A stretch of DNA of 64,000 bases from Apostichopus japonicus (GCF_037975245.1 NC_092578.1:11452321-11516320); one strand, 5' to 3'. Numbered from the stretch's first letter, positions 1-9,075 are shown. A program made the numbers and translations. The notes: generated from the letters alone by a model not told the origin.

Positions 1-20
1 CGGTTGGCCGGAGTACCCAT

Positions 21-34
21 TCAAGTGCCACTTA
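21..34 (+). promoter_or_regulatory. Paired NK2-homeodomain-like motifs
   Basis: TCAAGTG (21-27) is followed at once by CCACTTA (28-34), whose reverse strand is TAAGTGG. A third copy, TCAAGTGG, lies near the monomer end (258-265 in the second monomer). All three match the NK2-class core (T[C/N]AAGTG). T-type monomers change the second motif context to caagtaccac. The matches are short and functional use is unproven. Confidence 0.22.
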
Positions 35-53
35 CCCTTTGTTTTCGGTGCAG
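31..53 (+). other. Cryptic 3' splice-site-like tract
   Basis: A pyrimidine-rich run ends in GTGCAG followed by GT, with a CTTAC element upstream that fits a loose branch-point pattern. A GGGTAATG downstream (about 120-127) could act as a weak donor, giving a hypothetical exon of about 68 nt per monomer. The gctgg variant (for example at 339-343) destroys the acceptor AG. This is pattern matching only, with no evidence of transcription. Confidence 0.15.
36..43 (-). promoter_or_regulatory. SOX/TCF-like motif CCTTTGTT
   Basis: The reverse strand reads AACAAAGG, a good match to the SOX HMG-box consensus and to TCF/LEF core sites. A recurrent variant (cccattgtt, for example about 7237, 12147, 14972, 23705 and 62784) reads AACAATGG on the reverse strand, which is also a SOX-type match. 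The motif is short and low in information, so this is a weak call. Confidence 0.25.
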
Positions 54-64
54 GTCAAAGGTCA
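52..64 (+). promoter_or_regulatory. DR1 nuclear-receptor element (one per monomer)
   Basis: AGGTCAAAGGTCA is two perfect AGGTCA half-sites separated by one A, the textbook DR1 arrangement. In animals DR1 sites are bound by RXR homodimers and heterodimers, HNF4 and COUP-TF type receptors. The motif recurs at the same place in the large majority of monomers across the window. It is damaged in the caggacaaagg variant (for example 3270-3275) and in private mutants at about 60476, 62517 and 63846. The match is seen directly; binding in vivo is inference, since tandem repetition multiplies a chance match as readily as a selected one. Confidence 0.5.
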
Positions 65-68
65 TTTG

Positions 69-92
69 GGGTCACCAGGGGTCAAATGGTCA
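69..92 (+). promoter_or_regulatory. Half-site ladder downstream of the DR1
   Basis: After the DR1 the monomer has GGGTCA at 69-74 (4-bp spacer tttg), GGGTCA at 79-84 (4-bp spacer ccag) and TGGTCA at 87-92 (2-bp spacer). The second DR1 half-site (59) and the two GGGTCA copies (69, 79) start exactly 10 bp apart, so they face the same side of the helix. Adjacent pairs have DR4 geometry, which in animals is used by TR, LXR and CAR/PXR type heterodimers. Extra 10-bp units in 154-bp and 164-bp monomers lengthen this ladder by one or two half-sites. Functional status is unknown. Confidence 0.4.
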
Positions 93-105
93 AAATCTTG
101 TCATC

Positions 106-115
106 GAGATATCTC
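106..115. other. Perfect 10-bp palindrome GAGATATCTC
   Basis: GAGATATCTC equals its own reverse complement and occurs in most monomers. It is shortened in T-type monomers (cacgatatctc) and lost in the cgagttatc and aaagaaatatc types. A 7-bp deletion removes it at about 40579. It contains an EcoRV site, GATATC, so genomic digestion should give a ladder of about 144-154 bp. It may be a protein-binding dyad or only a sequence coincidence fixed by homogenisation. Confidence 0.6.
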
Positions 116-126
116 AAGCGGGTAAT

Positions 127-137
127 GTCGGACCGAC
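127..137. other. 11-bp dyad GTCGGACCGAC
   Basis: Two 5-bp arms GTCGG and CCGAC flank a single central A, giving a perfect inverted repeat 11 bp after the GAGATATCTC dyad. It is one of the best conserved parts of the monomer. At 58500 and 60544 the centre is T instead of A, which leaves both arms intact. Rare arm-breaking changes are private: about 6890, 8546, 20121 and 28275. The gtgttggac dimer type has one arm changed. Confidence 0.6.
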
Positions 138-1296
138 ACAAGATCGGTTGGCCGGAGTACCCATTCAAGTGCCACTTACCCTTTGCTTTCGGTGCAGGTC
201 AAAGGTCATTTGGGGTCACCAGGGGTCAAATGGTCAAAATCTTGTCAACGAGATATCTCAAGTGGGTAATGTCGGACCGACACAAGATCGGTGGGCCGGA
301 GTACCCATTCAAGTGCCACTTACCCTTTGTTTTCGGTGCTGGTCAAAGGTCATTTGGGGTCACCAGGGGTCAAATGGTCAAAATCTTGTCAACGAGATAT
401 CTCAAGTGGGTAATGTCGGACCGAATTAAGATCGGTTGGCAGGAGTAGCCATTCAAGTGCCACTTACCCTTTGTTTTCGGTGCAGGTCAAAGGTCATTTG
501 GGGTCACCAGGGGTCAAATGGTCAACATCTTGTCAACGAGATATCTCAAGTGGGTAATGTCGGACCGACACAAGATCGGTGGGCCGGAGTACCAATTCAA
601 GTGCCACTTACCCTTTGTTTTCGATGCAGGTCAAAGGTCATTTGGGGTCACCAGGGGTCAAATGGTCAAAATCTTGTCAACGAGATATCTCAAGCGGGTA
701 ATGTCGGACCGACTTAAGATCGGTTGGCCGGAGTACCCATTCAAGTGCCACTTACCCTTTGTTTTCGGTGCAGGTCAAAGGTCATTTGGGGTCACCAGGG
801 GTCAAATGGTCAAAATCTTGTCATCGAGATATCTCAAGCGGGTAATGTCGGACCGACACAAGATCGGTTGGCCGGAGTACCCATTCAAGTGCCACTTACC
901 CTTTGTTTTCGGTGCAGGTCAAAGGTCATTTGGGGTCACCAGGGGTCAAATGGTCAAAATCTTGTCAACGAGATATCTCAAGTGGGTAATGTCGGACCGA
1001 CACAAGATCGGTTGGCCGGAGTACCCATTCAAGTGCCACTTACCCTTTGCTTTCGGTGCAGGTCAAAGGTCATTTGGGGTCACCAGGGGTCAAATGGTCA
1101 AAATCTTGTCAACGAGATATCTCAAGTGGGTAATGTCGGACCGACACAAGATCGGTGGGCCGGAGTACCCATTCAAGTGCCACTTACCCTTTGTTTTCGG
1201 TGCTGGTCAAAGGTCATTTGGGGTCACCAGGGGTCAAATGGTCAAAATCTTGTCAACGAGATATCTCAAGTGGGTAATGTCGGACCGAATTAAGAT

Positions 1297-2610
1297 CGGT
1301 TGGCAGGAGTAGCCATTCAAGTGCCACTTACCCTTTGTTTTCGGTGTAGGTCAAAGGTCATTTGGGGTCACCAGGGGTCAAATGGTCAACATCTTGTCAA
1401 CGAGATATCTCAAGTGGGTAATGTCGGACCGACACAAGATCGGTGGGCCGGAGTACCAATTCAAGTGCCACTTACCCTTTGTTTTCGATGCAGGTCAAAG
1501 GTCATTTGGGGTCACCAGGGGTCAAATGGTCAAAATCTTGTCAACGAGATATCTCAAGTGGGTAATGTCGGACCGACTTAAGATCGGTTGGCCGGAGTAC
1601 CCATTCAAGTGCCACTTACCCTTTGTTTTCGGTGCAAGTCAAAGGTCATTTGGGGTCACCAGGGGTCAAATGGTCAAAATCTTGTCTACGAGATATCTCA
1701 AGTGGGTAATGTCGGACCGACTTAAGATCGGTTGGCCGGACTACCCATTCAAGTGCCACTTACCCTTTGTTTTCGGTGCAGGTCAAAGGTCATTTGGGGT
1801 CACCAGGGGTCAAATGGTCAAAATCTTGTCAAAGAGATATCTCAAGTGGGTAATGTCGGACCGACATAAGATCGGTTGGCCGGAGTACCCATTCAAGTCC
1901 CACTTACCCTTTGTTTTCGGTGCAGGTCAAAGGTCATTTGGGGTCACCAGGGGTTACCAGGGGTCAAATGGTCAAAATCTTGTCAACGAGATATCTCAAG
2001 TGGGTAATGTCGGACCGACTTAAGATCGGTTGGCCGTAGTACCCATTCAAGTGCCACTTACCCTTTGTTTTCGGTGCAGGTCAAAGGTCATTTGGGGTCA
2101 CCAGGGGTCAAATGGTCAAAATCTTGTCAACGAGATATCTCAAGTGGGTAATGTCGGACCGACTTAAGATCGGTTGGCCGGAGTACCCATTCAAGTGCCA
2201 CTTACCCTTTGTTTTCGGTGCAGGTCAAAGGTCATTTGGGGTCATTTGGGGTCACCAGGGGTCAAATGGTCAAAATCTTGTCAACGAGATATCTCAAGTG
2301 GGTAATGTCGGACCGACTTAAGATCGGTGGGCCGGAGTACCCATTCAAGTGCCACTTACCCTTTGTTTTCGGTGCAGGTCAAAGGTCATTTGGGGTCACC
2401 AGGGGTCAAATGGTCAAAATCTTGTAAACACGATATCTCAAGTGGGTATTGTCGGACCGACTTTACATTGGTTGGCCGGAGTACCCATTCAAGTACCACT
2501 TACCCTTTGTTTTCGGTGCAGGTCAAAGGTCATTTGGGGTCACCAGGGGTCAAATGGTCAAAATCTTGTCAACGAGATATCTCAAGTGGGTAATGTCGGA
2601 CCGACTTAAG
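1297..2610 (+). repeat. Left copy of a ~1.3-1.6 kb higher-order block
   Basis: The series caacatctt, cgatgcagg, gcaagtcaaagg, gtctacgag, aaagagata, ggggttaccagg, ttggccgtag recurs at 3820-5420. The offset begins at 2523, becomes 2667 where the right copy has an extra T-type monomer, and 2811 after a second extra monomer. The first 10-bp addition of the window (ttaccagggg) is in this copy at about 1955, and the first T-type monomer is at about 2425-2470. Confidence 0.8.
2425..2480 (+). repeat. T-type monomer signature (first of about 50)
   Basis: The T-type monomer has cttgtaaacacgatatc in place of cttgtcaacgagatatc, and tttacattgg in place of cttaagatcgg 40 bp later. It is usually followed by caagtaccac in the next monomer. 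It introduces forward stop codons in one frame, shortens the GAGATATCTC dyad and weakens the CCGA/TCGG inverted arms. One to two copies occur per higher-order unit, so it is a useful phase marker for the whole array. Confidence 0.85.
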
Positions 2611-3269
2611 ATCGGTGGGCAGGACTACCCATTCAAGTGCCACTTACCCTTTGTTTTCGGTGCAGGTCAAAGGTCATTTGGGGTCATTTGGGGTCACCAG
2701 GGGTCAAATGGTCAAAATCTTGTCAACGAGATATCTCAAGTGGGTAATGTCGGACCGACTTAAGATCGGTTGGCCGGAGTACCCATTCAAGTGCCACTTA
2801 CCCTTTGTTTTCGGTGCAGGTCAAAGGTCATTTGGGGTCATTTGGGGTCACCAGGGGTCAAATGGTCAAAATCTTGTCAACGAGATATCTCAAGTGGGTA
2901 ATGTCGGACCGACACAAGATCGGTGGGCCGGAGTACCCATTCAAGTGCCACTTACCCTTTGTTTTCGGTGCAGGTCAAAGGTCATTTGGGGTCACCAGGG
3001 GTCAAATGGTCAAAATCTTGTCAACGAGATATCTCAAGTGGGTAATGTCGGACCGAATTAAGATCGGTTGGCAGGAGTACCCATTCAAGTGCCACTTACC
3101 CTTTGTTTTCGGTGCAGGTCAAAGGTCATTTGGGGTCATTTGGGGTCACCAGGGGTCAAATGGTCAAAATCTTGTCAACGAGATATCTCAAGTGGGTAAT
3201 GTCGGACCGACACAAGATCGGTTGGCCGGAGTACCCATTCAAGTGCCACTTACCCTTTGTTTTCGGTGC

Positions 3270-3300
3270 AGGACAAAGGTCATTTGGGGTCACAGGGGTC
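3270..3300 (+). repeat. Damaged-DR1 143-bp monomer signature
   Basis: The first half-site is AGGACA and, 20 bp on, ccagggg has lost one base (cacagggg), giving a 143-bp monomer. The two changes co-occur at about 3270, 8610, 16346, 17824, 26106, 29229, 31302, 36223, 41259, 43036, 43333, 45111, 48377 and 50606. AGGACA occurs without the deletion at about 20186, 53122 and 56513. At about 45111 the deletion is present but the motif is further changed to cacacggg. Confidence 0.82.
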
Positions 3301-3430
3301 AAATGGTCAAAATCTTGTCAACGAGATATCTCAAGTGGGTAATGTCGGACCGACTTTACATTGGTTGGCCGGAGTACCCATTCAAGTACCACTTACCCTT
3401 TGTTTTCGGTGCAGGTCAAAGGTCATTTGG

Positions 3431-3464
3431 GGTCAAATGGTCAAATGGTCAAATGGGGTCAAAT
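3431..3464 (+). repeat. 8-bp GGTCAAAT slippage expansion
   Basis: GGTCAAAT occurs three times in a row (3431-3454), then GG, then once more (3457-3464). It replaces the usual ccagg segment and lengthens the monomer by 16 bp. I saw no second copy in the window. The block-length difference between 1297-2610 and its right copy (2523 bp) equals 17 monomers plus six 10-bp units, minus 1, plus this 16 bp. The expansion puts TGGTCA half-sites 2 bp apart (DR2 spacing). Confidence 0.85.
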
Positions 3465-3819
3465 GGTCAAAATCTTGTCAACGAGATATCTCAAGTGGGT
3501 ATTGTCGGACCGACTTAAGATCGGTGGGCAGGACTACCCATTCAAGTGCCACTTACCCTTTGTTTTCGGTGCAGGTCAAAGGTCACCAGGGGTCACCAGG
3601 GGTCAAATGGTCAAAATCTTGTCAACGAGATATCTCAAGTGGGTAATGTCGGACCGACTTAAGATCGGTTGGCCGGAGTACCCATTCAAGTGCCACTTAC
3701 CCTTTGTTTTCGATGCAGGTCAAAGGTCATTTAGGGTCACCAGGGGTCACCAGCGGTCAAATGGTCAAAATCTTGTGAACGAGATATCTCAAGTGGGTAA
3801 TGTCGGACCGACTTAAGAT

Positions 3820-5420
3820 CGGTTGGCCGGAGTACCCATTCAAGTGCCACTTACCCTTTGTTTTCGGTGCAGGTCAAAGGTCATTTGGGGTCACCAGGGG
3901 TCAAATGGTCAACATCTTGTCAACGAGATATCTCAAGTGGGTAATGTCGGACCGACACAAGATCGGTGGGCCGGAGTACCAATTCAAGTGCCACTTACCC
4001 TTTGTTTTCGATGCAGGTCAAAGGTCATTTTGGGTCACCAGGGGTCAAATGGTCAAAATCTTGTCAACGAGATATCTCAAGTGGGTAATGTCGGACCGAC
4101 TTAAGATCGGTTGGCCGGAGTACCCATTCAAGTGCCACTTACCCTTTGTTTTCGGTGCAAGTCAAAGGTCATTTGGGGTCACCAGGGGTCAAATGGTCAA
4201 AATCTTGTAAACACGATATCTCAAGTGGGTAATGTCGGACCGACTTTACATTGGTTGGCCGGAGTACCCATTCAAGTCCCACTTACCCTTTGTTTTCGGT
4301 GCAGGTCAAAGGTCATTTGGGGTCACCAGGGGTCAAATGGTCAAAATCTTGTCTACGAGATATCTCAAGTGGGTAATGTCGGACCGACTTAAGATCGGTT
4401 GGCCGGAGTACCCATTCAAGTGCCACTTACCCTTTGTTTTCGATGCAGGTCAAAGGTCATTTGGGGTCACCAGGGGTCAAATGGTCAAAATCTTGTCAAA
4501 GAGATATCTCAAGTGGGTAATGTCGGACCGACATAAGATCGGTTGGCCGGAGTACCCATTCAAGTGCCACTTACCCTTTGTTTTCGGTGCAGGTCAAAGG
4601 TCATTTGGGGTCACCAGGGGTTACCAGGGGTCAAATGGTCAAAATCTTGTCAACGAGATATCTCAAGTGGGTAATGTCGGACCGACTTAAGATCGGTTGG
4701 CCGTAGTACCCATTCAAGTGCCACTTACCCTTTGCTTTCGGTGCAGGTCAAAGGTCATTTGGGGTCACCAGGGGTCAAATGGTCAAAATCTTGTCAACGA
4801 GATATCTCAAGTGGGTAATGTCGGACCGACACAAGATCGGTGGGCCGGAGTACCCATTCAAGTGCCACTTACCCTTTGTTTTCGGTGCAGGTCAAAGGTC
4901 ATTTGGGGTCACCAGGGGTCAAATGGTCAAAATCTTGTCAACGAGATATCTCAAGTGGGTAATGTCGGACCGACTTAAGATCGGTTGGCCGGAGTACCCA
5001 TTCAAGTGCCACTTACCCTTTGTTTTCGGTGCAGGTCAAAGGTCATTTGGGGTCATTTGGGGTCACCAGGGGTCAAATGGTCAAAATCTTGTCAACGAGA
5101 TATCTCAAGTGGGTAATGTCGGACCGACTTAAGATCGGTGGGCCGGAGTACCCATTCAAGTGCCACTTACCCTTTGTTTTCGGTGCAGGTCAAAGGTCAT
5201 TTGGGGTCACCAGGGGTCAAATGGTCAAAATCTTGTAAACACGATATCTCAAGTGGGTATTGTCGGACCGACTTTACATTGGTTGGCCGGAGTACCCATT
5301 CAAGTACCACTTACCCTTTGTTTTCGGTGCAGGTCAAAGGTCATTTGGGGTCACCAGGGGTCAAATGGTCAAAATCTTGTCAACGAGATATCTCAAGTGG
5401 GTAATGTCGGACCGACTTAA
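3820..5420 (+). repeat. Right copy of the 1297-2610 block
   Basis: It has the same ordered variants as 1297-2610 but two extra monomers: a T-type monomer at about 4205-4250 and a cacaag/gtgggcc monomer near 4830. It ends in the pair gtaaacacg with tttacattgg (about 5236-5280) followed by gtgggcaggactacc (about 5427). A cattttggg variant at about 4027 is absent from the left copy. Confidence 0.8.
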
Positions 5421-6000
5421 GATCGGTGGGCAGGACTACCCATTCAAGTGCCACTTACCCTTTGTTTTCGGTGCAGGTCAAAGGTCACCAGGGGTCACCA
5501 GGGGTCAAATGGTCAAAATCTTGTCAACGAGATATCTCAAGTGGGTAATGTCGGACCGACACAAGATCGGTTGGCCGGAGTACCAATTCAAGTGCCACTT
5601 ACCCTTTGTTTTCGATGCAGGTCAAAGGTCATTTTGGGTCACCAGGGGTCAAATGGTCAAAATCTTGTCAACGAGATATCTCAAGTGGGTAATGTCGGAC
5701 CGAATTAAGATCGGTTGGCCGGAGTACCCATTCAAGTGCCACTTACCCTTTGTTTTCGGTGCAGGTCAAAGGTCATTTGGGGTCACCAGGGGTCAAATGG
5801 TCAAAATCTTGTCAAAGAAATATCTCAAGTGGTTAATGTCGGACCGACATAAGATCGGTTGGCCGGAGTACCCATTCAAGTGCCAGTTACCCTTTGTTTT
5901 CGGTGCAGGTCAAAGGACATTTGGGGTCACCAGGGGTCACCAGGGGTCAAATGGTCAAAATCTTATCAACGAAATATCTCAAGTGGGTTATGTCGGACCG
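5421..6000 (+). repeat. Variant monomers before the 298-bp dimers
   Basis: Four monomers are found here. One has ccag in place of tttg after the DR1 (5486-5500). One has accaattc, cgatgcagg and cattttggg. One ends in aaagaaatatc with gtggttaatg. One 154-bp copy has gccagttacc, a broken second DR1 half-site (aaaggacattt) and cttatcaacg. The last two recur together elsewhere (about 9760-10030, 30380-30650 and 42410-42680). Confidence 0.8.
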
Positions 6001-6012
6001 AATTAAGATCGG

Positions 6013-6906
6013 TTGGCCGTAGTACCCATTCAAGTGCCACTTACCCTTTGTTTTCGGTGCAGGTCAAAGGTCATTTGGGGTCACCAGGGGTCACCAGGGG
6101 TCAAATGGTCAAAATCTTGTCAACGAGATATCTCAAGTGGGTTGTGTTGGACCGACTTAAGATCGGTTTGCCGGACTACCCATTCAAGTGCCACTTACCC
6201 TTTGTTTTCGGTGCAGGTCAAAGGTCATTTGGGGTCACCAGGGGTCAAATGGTCAAAATCTTATCAACGAAATATCTCAAGTGGGTTATGTCGGACCGAA
6301 TTAAGATCGGTTGGCCGTAGTACCCATTCAAGTGCCACTTACCCTTTGTTTTCGGTGCAGGTCAAAGGTCATTTGGGGTCACCAGGGGTCACCAGGGGTC
6401 AAATGGTCAAAATCTTGTCAACGAGATATCTCAAGTGGGTTGTGTTGGACCGACTTAAGATCGGTTTGCCGGACTACCCATTCAAGTGCCACTTACCCTT
6501 TGTTTTCGGTGCAGGTCAAAGGTCATTTGGGGTCACCAGGGGTCAAATGGTCAAAATCTTGTCAAAGAGATATCTCAAGTGGGTAATGTCGGACCGACAT
6601 AAGATCGGTTGGCCGGAGTACCCATTCAAGTGCCACTTACCCTTTGTTTTCGGTGCAGGTCAAAGGTCATTTGGGGTCACCAGGGGTCACCAGGGGTCAA
6701 ATGGTCAAAATCTTGTCAACGAGATATCTCAAGTGGGTTGTGTTGGACCGACTTAAGATCGGTTTGCCGGACTACCCATTCAAGTGCCACTTACCCTTTG
6801 TTTTCGGTGCAGGTCAAAGGTCATTTGGGGTCACCAGGGGTCAAATGGTCAAAATCTTGTCAAAGAGATATCTCAAGTGGGTAATGTCGCACCGACATAA
6901 GATCGG
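6013..6906 (+). repeat. 298-bp dimer repeat, three copies
   Basis: A 154-bp monomer with gtgttggac and tttgccggactacc alternates with a 144-bp monomer. The dimer starts at about 6013, 6311 and 6609, a strict 298-bp period. The same dimer is present three times at 13748-14641 and twice at 11220-11815. That single dimer difference accounts for the change of offset from 2528 to 2826 between the tandem blocks at 9920 and 12448. Confidence 0.88.
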
Positions 6907-9037
6907 TTGGCCGGAGTACCCATTCAAGTGCCACTTACCCTTTGTTTTCGGTGCAGGTCAAAGGTCATTTGGGGTCACCAGGGGTCACCAGGGGTCAAAT
7001 GGTCAAAATCTTGTCAACGAGATATCTCAAGTGGGTAATGTCGGACCGACTTAAGATCGGTTGGCCGGAGTACCCATTCAAGTGCCACTTACCCTTTGTT
7101 TTCGGTGCAGGTCAAAGGTCATTTGGGGTCACCAGGGGTCAAATGGTCAAAATCTTGTCAACGAGATATCTCAAGTGGGTATTGTCGGACCGACATAAGA
7201 TCGGTTGGCCGGAGTACCCATTCAAGTGCCACTTACCCATTGTTTTCGGTGCAGGTCAAAGGTCATTTGGGGTCACCAGGGGTCACCAGGGGTCAAATGG
7301 TCAAAATCTTGTCAACGAGATATCTCAAGTGGGTAATGTCGGACCGACTTAAGATCGGTTGGCCGGAGTACCCATTCAAGTGCCACTTACCCTTTGTTTT
7401 CGGTGCAGGTCAAAGGTCATTTGGGGTCACCAGGGGTCAAATGGTCAAAATCTTGTAAACACGATATCTCAAGTGGGTAATGTCGGACCGACTTTACATT
7501 GGTTGGCCGGAGCACCCATTCAAGTGCCACTTACCCTTTGTTTTCGGTGCAGGTCAAAGGTCATTTGGGGTCACCAGGGGTCAAATGGTCAAAATCTTGT
7601 CAACGAGATATCTCAAGTGGGTTGTGTCGGACCGACTTAAGATCGGTTGGCCGGAGTACCCATTCAAGTGCCACTTACCCTTTGTTTTCGGTGCTGGTCA
7701 AAGGTCATTTGGGGTCACCAGGGGTCACCAGGGGTCAAATGGTCAAAATCTTGTCAACGAGATATCTCAAGTGGGTAATGTCGGACCGAATTAAGATCGG
7801 TTGGCCGGAGTACCCATTCAAGTGCCACTTACCCTTTGTTTTCGGTGCAGGTCAAAGGTCATTTGGGGTCATTTGGGGTCACCAGGGGTCAAATGGTCAA
7901 AATCTTGTCAACGAGATATCTCAAGTGGGTAATGTCGGACCGACATAAGATCGGTTGGCCGAGCACCCATTCAAGTGCCACTTACCCTTTGTTTTCGGTG
8001 CAGGTCAAAGGTCATTTGGGGTCATTTGGGGTCACCAGGGGTCAAATGGTCAAAATCTTGTCAACGAGATATCTCAAGTGGGTAATGTCGGACCGACTTA
8101 AGATCGGTTGGCCGGAGTACCCATTCAAGTGCCACTTACCCTTTGTTTTCGGTGCAGGTCAAAGGTCATTTGGGGTCATTTGGGGTCACCAGGGGTCAAA
8201 TGGTCAAAATCTTGTCAACGAGATATCTCAAGTGGGTAATGTCGGACCGACACAAGATCGGTGGGCCGGAGTACCCATTCAAGTGCCACTTACCCTTTGT
8301 TTTCGGTGCAGGTCAAAGGTCATTTGGGGTCACCAGGGGTCAAATGGTCAAAATCTTGTCAACGAGATATCTCAAGTGGGTAATGTCGGACCGAATTAAG
8401 ATCGGTTGGCAGGAGTACCCATTCAAGTGCCACTTACCCTTTGTTTTCGGTGCAGGTCAAAGGTCATTTGGGGTCATTTGGGGTCACCAGGGGTCAAATG
8501 GTCAAAATCTTGTCAACGAGATATCTCAAGTGGGTAATGTCGGACGGACACAAGATCGGTTGGCCGGAGTACCCATTCAAGTGCCACTTACCCTTTGTTT
8601 TCGGTGCAGGACAAAGGTCATTTGGGGTCACAGGGGTCAAATGGTCAAAATCTTGTCAACGAGATATCTCAAGTGGGTAATGTCGGACCGACTTAAGATC
8701 GGTGGGCCGGAGTACCCATTCAAGTGCCACTTACCCTTTGTTTTCGGTGCAGGTCAAAGGTCATTTGGGGTCACCAGGGGTCACCAGGGGTCAAATGGTC
8801 AAAATCTTGTCAACGAGATATCTCAAGTGGGTAATGTCGGACCGACACAAGATCGGTGGGCCGGAGTACCCATTCAAGTGCCACTTACCCTTTGTTTTCG
8901 GTGCTGGTCAAAGGTCATTTGGGGTCACCAGGGGTCAAATGGTCAAAATCTTGTCAACGAGATATCTCAAGTGGGTAATGTCGGACCGAATTAAGATCGG
9001 TTGGCCGGAGTACCCATTCAAGTGCCACTTACCCTTT

Positions 9038-9075
9038 GTTGTCGGTGCAGGTCAAAGGTCATTTAAGGTCATTTG
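9038..9075 (+). repeat. ttgtcgg / taaggtcatt 154-mer signature
   Basis: The pyrimidine tract has TTGTTGTCGG instead of TTGTTTTCGG and the 10-bp addition reads taaggtcatt, so the segment after the DR1 is AGGTCA, spacer ttta, AGGTCA, spacer tttg, GGGTCA. This makes a second perfect AGGTCA and an ideal DR4. It recurs at about 16775, 18254, 20617, 22529, 26536, 29659, 31733, 33674, 33972, 34568, 36653, 36951, 38143, 41690, 43763, 45540, 45838, 47030, 48805, 49105, 51036, 53985 and 57376. Confidence 0.82.

Larger units (their letters stand above)
1..144 (+). repeat. Representative 144-bp monomer
   Basis: This complete monomer is used here as the coordinate reference. In order it holds: a GC-rich start (CGGTTGGCCG, 1-10); two NK2-like motifs (21-34); a pyrimidine-rich stretch with CCTTTGTT (31-47); the DR1 motif (52-64); GGGTCA half-sites (69-74 and 79-84); weaker half-sites (87-92 and 98-103); the dyad GAGATATCTC (106-115); and the dyad GTCGGACCGAC (127-137). 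The consensus base count is A35 C31 G39 T39. Relative to the commonest monomer this copy has tcatcgag for tcaacgag, caagcggg for caagtggg and cacaag for cttaag. Confidence 0.95.
1..1584 (+). repeat. Higher-order 5/6-mer of pure 144-bp monomers
   Basis: All eleven monomers are 144 bp, with no 10-bp additions. The marker order is: tcatcgag type; ttgctttc type; gtgctgg type with aattaag; gcaggagtagcc type with caacatctt; then accaattc with cgatgcagg. The first series occupies 1-720 (five monomers). The second occupies 721-1584 (six monomers), with one extra plain monomer at 865-1008. Matching monomers are offset by 720 before the extra copy and 864 after it. This is a whole-monomer insertion or deletion by unequal exchange. 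Confidence 0.9.
2611..3819 (+). repeat. Mixed 144/154-bp monomers with local rearrangements
   Basis: Successive monomers add the 10-bp tttg unit (about 2690, 2840 and 3140). One has caggacaaagg with a 1-bp deletion in cacagggg (3270-3300, 143 bp). One is a hybrid whose left half is ordinary (caacgag) but right half is T-type (tttaca near 3355). One carries an 8-bp slippage expansion (3431-3464). One has tttg replaced by ccag after the DR1 (about 3583-3600). The last has cgatgcagg with a ccagcggtca unit. No gene is present. Confidence 0.85.

Noticed and set aside
41-60. CENP-B box
   Set aside because: TTCG followed four bases later by A is present, but the required CGGG after ANN is GGTCAA here. 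The essential bases do not match.
60-92. Telomere-like or canonical G-quadruplex repeat in every monomer
   Set aside because: GGGG runs number only two in 144-bp and three in 154-bp monomers within loop range. Only the two 164-bp monomers qualify, and they are reported separately.
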